From positions 331,786-395,785 of the forward strand of contig CAUJNA010001646.1 in assembly GCA_963377175.1 (NCBI GenBank): a DNA stretch of 64,000 nt. Reading direction: 5' to 3'. Position 1 is the first letter of the stretch. Each line of letters begins with the position of its first letter. The DNA is from Effrenium voratum. Lineage: Eukaryota > Sar > Dinophyceae > Suessiales > Symbiodiniaceae. Of the stretch, positions 34,001 through 43,000 are shown in pieces. The notes below the pieces were generated by a model that saw only the letters and a list, made by a program, of their open reading frames with translations, did no database searches and had not been told where the DNA came from. A program made the translations under genes and the position numbers.

Positions 34001-37000
34001 TCGCGGGCACACTGACCCTCGGTCCAGCCCTTCCTTTTTCACATTGGCTCTCGCTGAAGCGAGACGGCTCAGCAACAAAATGGCTGAGCTGCTTCCATTT
34101 AGTTATTCCTTTGCTTAGAGGCTCAGTCTTATTGCACTCAAGACTCACTGACGTGAGACTACTCAGCAGGAAATCGTTGAGTTGCTTCCTTTCTTTACTC
34201 CATTGCCTAGAGATTCAGTTTTGTTGCGCTCGAGGCTCTCACTGAAGTGAAACTGAGTTGCTTTGTGATGCCTGCAAGCTTTGAAGCCAGAACTTCAGCC
34301 AATGACTCTAGTCATGCTGCATCTGGCTTTCCCGGTCACAACCCGGGAAGCTACTGTACAGCCACCTTATGGGTGGTGGGAGGCACCTTGTGGTGCGAAT
34401 CTGCTTCTCGCTTCCTTTGCTCCCGCTTGGAAAAGACTCGTTGTAAGCCCCAGCTGCCATTGACATTGACCTCATTATTTCCATGACAGTGAGGCCAATT
34501 TGAAGCACGATCCTCAATCAGCTCAATCTTAACTTAGCACCAGTCCACTGCAACAACATGATCATCACGACAGAGCAGACATCTCCCGCCACCATTCTGG
34601 AAATGTTCGAGCCGAGCGCCAAGATCGGCAACCAATTCAATACCCCAGAGAGATTAGACCGCATTTCCGAGAATCTTTTCGGTTGGAGCCGAAGCTTCTC
34701 CTCTCAGAAAGGCCCAGCCGGGCTTTGATACGAGGTTCATGTGAGAAGCTTGTTCTAAGTTTTCTTCTCGTTGGATCAGGGTCTCGTCATTTCTAGTTGG
34801 GGATGTCGACGCGGGCTCCTTTCAAGCCGGAAACTTGATACCGAAAATCAAAGGTGTTCAGGAGGACCTGCAGTTCGGAAGATACGCATTTGATTAATCT
34901 AGACGTGCTGGGACTCGCTCAGAGTGCTGAGACAAAGGGTGTGGGACCCCTTCGGGGCAACTGAGACAGCGAGAGTTTTCTGTTTTCCCAGAGGCTCCTC
35001 GGGCTTTCAATGGAAGACCCAGACCCCTCCATCCGGAGGTGTTTGGGGGTCTCAAAACCTGACTGTTTGAGGGCCCTAAATTTAAATCACTTGCGAGCCT
35101 TTGGGTTCTAAATTTGTTGTGAGTCGGGACGGACGCCGGAGATTTGGCGGTTGAGGCCACCAACTCCAACGACATTCTGCACCGGTTCTTCACCACCGGG
35201 AAGTATGACAAGCGCGGACGGCCGATTTATTCTGTCCCAATATGTTTGTTTATGGTGAGCGCACCGATTTGGGTAACATGAGGTCACCATGTTCTTGGGG
35301 ATCGAAATCTGATTTCAGGCTGAAGTTATTCCAGATTTTGCAATGGTGTCCTCAATTGACGTTGGCATGTTTCTTTCTCAGGGACCCTTTGGTGGACATG
35401 GTCAGTGTGCCCGATGTTGTCCGCTATCCCCATTGCAACAATACAAATAAATTGATGTTAAGTTTGTGTCTTGTCTGAGGGTTCCCCTCTTGGTTGTTTT
35501 TGTTCAGGGAAGCCAAAAGGAAAGCCAACTTCCTTCTTTTGGGGGGCGGTCCTGTGTGTGGTTCAACGGAAGTGCTCAAGCCTGCTTTCAATGGAACCGA
35601 GATGCATTGAAAGACAGCCAAGAGCCGGCCTTTTGAACCTCATTTCTTTCAAATGGTGGGTGTGGCTCAAAGCTAAAGAGGTAGAGTTCGGCAGGTGTTC
35701 TTTGGTTCCATTTACCAAGGTGTCATTCATTTTGGCACTAACTTTGCGCCACAGTGAGTAGACGTTTTGTTAAGAGCCTTTCCATTCCAGGTCCTTTGAG
35801 CAGGTTTGCGCAAGTGAATATTTGTGCTACGTGTTTGGCGATGTTGAGATCCGCTTGCCTGCCCTTGGTATTTTCACATAGAGCTATGTGCACTGACGTT
35901 TTCGCCAATCTGCAAACCGCTTACTGTTTCTCAGGGGGGTCTGAGACCAAGTCAGTTCAGAGAGACGCGAGGTATCCCGTGAAGCAGACGATGTCGCCTT
36001 CCATGGACATTGGCATCAGCAGCAACTTCGAGAGGCGACGGATGGGGCTGAACAGCTCGGAGATTCAATCGGATCTGTGTGCGTGCTGGTTTTTTTTTGG
36101 GATTCGTCCGCCTGCATGAGGGAAGCGCTGCATGCAGGGAGGGGCCCACTAGGAGATGTTTCACACGTTGATCTGCCTGAGATACTCATTTAGCAGCCAT
36201 TCCGGCAGACGAAAGATGTTTGCTGGTCCAAAGTTTCAAAACGCGGTCTCGCGGTTTCCCAGGCTGTTTTGCAGTACCGCTGTGCAGTGTAGCCGTATAG
36301 CTTGTCAGTTGTTCAGCGGCTCCCTTTCCTTTTCTGATAGATTCGCCTAAAAACAGTGTCAACCAACCCCAAACAGCAGGTGTCAATGTTTTACGCTTGC
36401 ACTAGCCCCCTTACTTTACCATGATCAAAATAGCCCAAATGATAGATCAGAGGGCAACAACCCCAGATACCCCAATTTCTGACTTTCAAAACCCGTCAAC
36501 AACCGTCGGGAGTCAGCCCTTCCAGGTACTTGTTCGACATCTTCAACCAGGATGCTGCGAGGCTGTCAAAGGCGGGGAGTGTGAAACCCCAAATTGGGTG
36601 GTCCAAGGGGTATACAACCAAGAAAAGGCCTGCCTCTTGCTAGCCCGTTTTTCCGGGAAAACGGGCACCTCTATAGGTGTGGGACTTTGCATTCTGGGAA
36701 AAAGCAAGCTGAAGTGAACGGGCAGTCACCATGTGAAACAACTCAAAAAAGGGTACCCTCAGCAACAGCACGCACTCAGAATTGCAAAGAGCTGATGAAG
36801 GAAACACTTGCAAGTGTGCAAACCTTCGCTTTCGTATTGTTGTGGGGGACAAAACGCTCATTGTCTACCAAGAATGATCATATTAGGTGCCATGCTTAAA
36901 TCTGCCCCGTTGAAGTAACTCTTGCTGAGCGACGGTAGGTATGGACGTTATCCCCTTTGACAAGGGATTCTGCAGAATTTCGACTCCAGCCTATATGCAT

Positions 37001-40000
37001 ATTATTTACTGTGCACTCTGCAACATCGTGCCGGATGGCGGACATGATTTGCAGTGCCAACTATTGCATATACATACCGTTTGTAGTTGACATGATGCAC
37101 AGCATAGTACTGCAGGGTAGGAGCGCTGGCTCAAGAAATCTTGCGTCAACATGGCCTCCCGACACAATCTTATCGACTTACACCGATGCGGTTTAAGGAG
37201 CCGCACTGATTGCAAGCAAGTTTGTTGCTAGCTCCGGAATGACTGTTGCGCATGTTCAAGCTTAAGGCGTCAAACAGCCATGAGCAATACAATTCAGGGT
37301 TGCCCCGATCGAAACAAAGCGGTATGGATGGCTTTGCTGCCCTTTCAAGTGACCAACCGAATGGACATTTTGCGTGTATGTTTGGCCAAGGGTGCTTGGG
37401 GCTGTCCTGGGTCTCAAGATGATTTGGCTGTGGGTCAAAACTGGCATCCCATTTTGGGGCTTTCGGTGAATTCACCACCCATTTTAGAACCTATTTTGGT
37501 TGGATTGGGATGTTCACTGGGGGCTAACCGATTTGGATTTTGACCCATGGCCATTTTTGGCGCATAGACGATACTTCGGGATCGCGTTGGCATCTGAGAC
37601 ACCGTGCCTCGGAGGCCATGACTGACTTCAAGTCCAACGGCAAGCTTCACGTGGAGGGTGAGGCGGGAGTCAGGTTTTTTGGGCCGTTCCAGGTGAAGGC
37701 ACATGGCAAGACAGGTTGCAAGCCAGGTGACAGGTTCAAGCTTGACGTGGCTGATGTTTTGGTTGCATCTTCAACCTTCATTTGTTTGGGAAGAGGTGTG
37801 TTTCCGCACATGTTGTTGGCGGAATAGCCATGGACAATACTCTCCCATCCAATAACATAGCACCTGCGGGTACCTTACCTCGCGAGTTCTGAGTTTCAGC
37901 TACCCCCAAGCTACCAAGAGCTAGCCGATATGAAAACCAGAAGGAAAATGGCAAAGGGTTGGTATTTGGGATCCACTGGGTTATATTGGCATGCAAGCTG
38001 CGATGAAAGAAAGGGGGTCCGAAAGCCAACGGTAAAGGGAGTTCTGATGAGTTCTTGAGCTAGACAAAGGTCAATCACCCGGTTGGGGTTATTTTCTTTA
38101 CGGAGCTTTTGATGCACAGAAGCTCCTCGACAAACTCGGAAGATCTGGCCGTCGAAAGGGGTTGTTTGGTACCTGAGAAGGTACCCGGACCCTCAAACGA
38201 TCCTTCAAAAGGGAATTCACCCGTTCGCCCTACAGTCTTGTGGCAGAAGCACAATTTTTTAGGGTCCAGGTACTTAGGCCCCATGTTGAAATGTGTTGGA
38301 CAAATTTGGGCCTTGGGTTCTTCCTTCCAGTTACCATGGGGAACCAGGTATTGTGAGCTCTAGGTGTTGCATGGTTGCCCCTGGTTGCCTACAATGATAT
38401 CTGGAACTGGGTAGGACTGGGAATGGTGTGCAAGTTATTTGTCGTTTTCACGCAGAATCCACGAAAGCTCGCTGGAGTTGTTCTCGGCTCCAGGGGGGAA
38501 AGAAGTGGCCTTCTCACCCTCAAAAACTGCCTGATGGACTGAAGTCACTGTTTGGGTCGGAAGACCATACTGGCAAACAACAAGTTCGGTGACTTTTTGT
38601 GCGGCCAGAACACGCAAGGAGGGAAAACTAGGGGGCACCAAAACAGTCCAGACCCCAGTTACCTCAAAAGTACGTAACCCTTCGCCATTTTTCTGGTGGT
38701 TTTTAAAAGCTGGCAAGCCCTTGGTTACCTACCATACAGGTGCCTACTCCAATGCACCGTTTTTGTGTATTTTTGTTGGAAAACCTGATTTGCCAGGTTC
38801 CTCCTTTGTGAGCAAAGGATTAGCATCATACCCTACCATATACCCTGGGTGGGTATTGGGTGGCTATAGGTTTGAGCACGGCCTCAGGTATTTGTCCAGC
38901 CTCAAGCCTATTAGGTTGTTGGTTCCCTACCCGGGCAAGGCTGGACATCGCATTTCAACTTTATTTTTGTTTAAAGGGTACATAAAAAGGACACCCCGTT
39001 GATATTAGAATATATCCGCAGCCACAACTTTTGTCTTGGGGAGCTGCAGCAACACCTGCTACCCGGGCTTGTCGGGTGCTTTTTGGCGATACCCCTTTCT
39101 TTTGCTACATCCATATCTAGTTGATAGAGTTGTGCGAGTCTCAACTATTTGTAGCCATTGCTCTTGGAAAAGCTCGCATTACCGCTTTGAGAACCCATTC
39201 TACAAAGCGTCCTCAATCATTTGGGTGGGGGCCGTTTGTCTTGTTCCAGGGAAGGAAGCCACAAGACAGCCAGACGGAAGCCTTGTTTTTTCTCAGAAAA
39301 CGAAGCCACTGTGCTGGGCCTTCCCACCGAGGCAACCGGGGGGCACGGGGGTTCGGTTCCGCACGCAAGGAGCTGAAGCGCGCGCAGAAGGACTTCCTGT
39401 CCGCGTGTGCCACGGAGCAGCACCAGAAAGACACCATCAGGCGGATGGCGGCGGAGTTTCGGGTCCCTGCGATCCCCGCCCGGTTCAAACCGCCAGTGGT
39501 TTGACCCCAGATTAATAAGTAAATACCAGTGTATGAATGGGCCCGGTATCCATTTCTGGGTGAAATGTGTGGAATCGGACCACTTTTGGAGGCCCCCGCC
39601 CCCCTATTGATAAACTGGGGCTATTGATAAACTGGGGTTGCTTAATCTTGGGTCAGCATTAAAGCAATGGCGGGGGGGGGGGGGGGAGGGAAACAGAGCC
39701 ACCGTTGTTTCCCAGGTTATCATCATCTAAAATTTGTCAACCCTCTTAATGGGGGCTAGGCCCATTTCAGGTCGCCCGGGACATTTTTGCGGTTTGGATA
39801 CCTTTGCAATGTGAAGCCGTGCACCCGTCGGTTTTGGATGTTGACTCTTTGTTTGGGTCCGGTTTGGCCAAGCATGTATTTGTTTAGCCACATTTTGGCG
39901 GGTGTTCTGGGTTTCTTGGGGTTTTTTGAAAGAATGGGGAAGGTAGCCCTAGAACCTTGTGCAGCTGGACCATGCCATTTGGTTTGCATGTCATGGCAGA

Positions 40001-43000
40001 GTCCCATGGGCACCAGATCTGTCGCGGGCTTGAGCTCTTATTCGAGGGTGAAAAGAAGCCCTGGGGTTGAGTTCATAGTTCACCACCATTGCTTACCAAA
40101 AGATTGTCATCCAAATTGTGTCAATCATTCTTTTAATGGGGCTTGAACCCTAAGGTAAACCTGGAATGTAGACCGCACGCAGAGATGAAAGCTAAGAAAC
40201 AGCAAGCTTGGCGAGCCTTGCAATGAGTCTCCCACCTGCCTCCCTGTACGACTGGACTTTTTGCATATCAAACACATGTTTTCAACAAATCCTCAGGGTT
40301 ATTCTCCCGTCCGCCATGGAACCCATGAAAGGTCCCCCCAGCCAGGTTCCATTGCAATGATGGGAGTGTAAGAGACCAGTGCCTAGCCCAGTTGTTCAGC
40401 GGCTGTTCCCTTTTCCCCAACCCCAACAAGACATGATTCCTTTGTCTACCTGTCCGGTCAACTGAGCCACACTACGAACGGGGGGAAGTCGAAGGTTGGG
40501 GACCGTCCCAGCAATAAATGTGTGCGGGTACGGGTGGACTTCTTTAGTACCAGACTGACACGCCTGGACCTGGGATTGCGTCTAGGGAGTACCAGAGCAA
40601 GTTCAACTACACCCTCTGCCCGCACACCGCCTGCGGCATCTCCGCTGCAGCGGCGCACCAAGAGCGCTCATAATTCGGCTGTGCGTTTCTGGTTGCCTAT
40701 CCTATCACTTGAAGTACCCTGAAAAGAGGCACCCTTTCCAAAACGCGGCCCAAGATGAGCTTGCAGGAGCAAAAGCTTTATCAGCTGCCCTATGGTCGCT
40801 TGGGTTTCCTAGTGCCTTCGTGGCTTTTGCTGCACGAGTCACGTCTTCAGCCTTCGGATCAGGAAACGGACCAGCGAACATCCATGGCTCCCTGACGTCA
40901 TGTGCGCTCGGGGGTCCTTGTTTATGGTTTGTGAAGGGTAGTTTGCCCAGACGCCACGTGACCGGCCAAGGGGATCTCAAGCACGACTCACAAAGAAGAC
41001 GGCAGAAGAAGTCGTGAATGACTTTTATTGTTAGAAATGTCTTGAACCCTTTGATCCGATGACAGGGGACAGGTCGTTGATCCCAACATGAGGATTAATC
41101 TGCATTGTGTAAGTGCCTGATTTTGTTTGCTCGCTCACCTGGGTGAAACGAGCTCACCAGGAGCCCTTTCATGAGTGCCCAGGATTTCTCTGGCTGAATT
41201 GGTGCGAATTTGGATAAGTTGTTTTACATATATGCATACATTGGCAAGACATAGTGACCCCACAGAGAAGGTTTGCAACCTCACTTGATTTTGCCCGAAC
41301 TGACCCCCTAGGCCCGCCAACACATGTGCGCGTGTTTTGTTGGTTTCCTTGTTCTGCGTGTCTCGCATGCCCTTCTTCGTTGCTGACCTTCGGCTGAGGA
41401 GCAGCTGAGAGAAAGCCTCAAGTGGGCATCGGCGCGGGTGCCACAGGGTGACGTTTGCTGAATCGGCGGAGCCACATGTGTATCTCCCACCCAGAACTCT
41501 TGGGTGGGGACGGAAGTCCCTGTGGCTTGTTGGTTTGCGTGTCAGTCATTGAGCAGCTGGCACTCAGTTCCTGGGCTGTAAAGTCTTTGGACCTCATGAA
41601 CAAGTGGCAAGCCAAGGGTTCGTGGTAGTTGTTTTACCGAGCCACCACAAGTAAGCGGGCTTTTCTGAGAATGGACGGATACCTTTGAAAGTGACATACG
41701 TCGCGTTGAGTGCGATGTCTGTGGTTCGTGTTGCAGACAAACATTCGTGTTCAGAACATGTTCCGCATGTGTCCTACCCTTGGGCCATCGGCCAGCTGCG
41801 GCCAGCTGCGGCCAGCTGCTAGTGGGAGAATGGACTCCAGACCCGGAGTTCAGAAAACTTAGGTGAGAAGATCCGGTTGCACATGGCACTGGGGTAGGCA
41901 TGTGATACGTCACTGACATACCTAAATGATGTCCACCGAAGTGTCTTCGATTGAAATGCGCAGCCCACTGTTGAAGTTTCGACATGCCAAAGGACCGGAT
42001 GTTATGGATACGTTAAAAGACTAGCGCCCTTCACCATCTTTGACCCTTGGAAGTTTCGTTGGATCCCAGCGACCTACCAAAATGCTCCTTGCCGAGCGGT
42101 AGCTTGGTGTCGTTAAAAGCTACACATTCATCGCAGCGCACAGTCAGAGACAAGCATTCTCAGCATTCGGCCTGGACATGAAAGACGCTCGGGCGGGAAT
42201 TTTCCGAAAGATACAGGCAGAAAGGGTGCAGTCTGTCTTGAAATGTTGTCGTTCTATTCCGGCTCAACAAGGCATCGACAGACACAAGGGTGAGAGTCAC
42301 TATTTGTTCAATTCCACCTAGCTGCGCATTTCATTGTTGTTATGACGGATTTCCAGTTGAGAGGCGTGATTCATCAGCTTCCTGTCAGGTCACACTCATG
42401 GGTGGTTTGAGCCAGTGTTGGAGTTTGGGGTTCTGAATGCCACATGTGTTGAAGCACCCAAACACTTTGCCTATTGGCTACTCTCATGTCAATGCTCATT
42501 TTGAACGCTTGCTCTTGTGCAATTTTAGGATTCCCATGTCTTTTCCAGTGAGCACCTAGAACATGGATTTCTCGGGTTCAAAAAATGGACCTCACCTACC
42601 GTCAACAAAAACCCGGCTCTGCCGCCTGAGCGAGCTCGGCGGAGCTCCGCTCAGGTGCCGAACCATGCTATGGTGGTGCTTGGCACAGCGCACCCCGGAA
42701 AGCGGGGGGCCCCAATTCGACGGGATCGACGTGTGCGACGCGGTGTGGGATCAACGGGTCCATTCAGGGCCCGTTTAAAAAGGGTAAATAGGATCCCATC
42801 GCTTGCACGCATCCTTAGGTAGAACCCACTTAGGATGATCCTAGGCGAGCTTGGTGTCTTGCTTGCGGTTTGTTACACCCCCCCCTCGCCATGGAGAGTA
42901 TATCGGAACATTGTAGTCCAGCCGAACATGCATAAGGTGTGAGTTGGAGAATTCATACCCGGGCCCCAAAGGAAAACTGAGGACCCCGTCCACCCGAGGC

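Larger units (their letters stand above)
32016..35155 (+). other. Threonine synthase intron containing the TMEM144 gene
   Basis: A 3.1-kb GC-AG intron that contains an intact intronless TMEM144-family gene on the same strand and a 94-base tandem repeat just behind it. Confidence 0.7.

Noticed and set aside
34077..34090. AAAATGGCTGAGC-like strings resembling the dinoflagellate spliced leader (CCATTTTGGCTCAAG)
   Set aside because: Only partial matches were found, here and near 7064 and 44390; none was long enough or placed at a plausible retrocopy 5' end.
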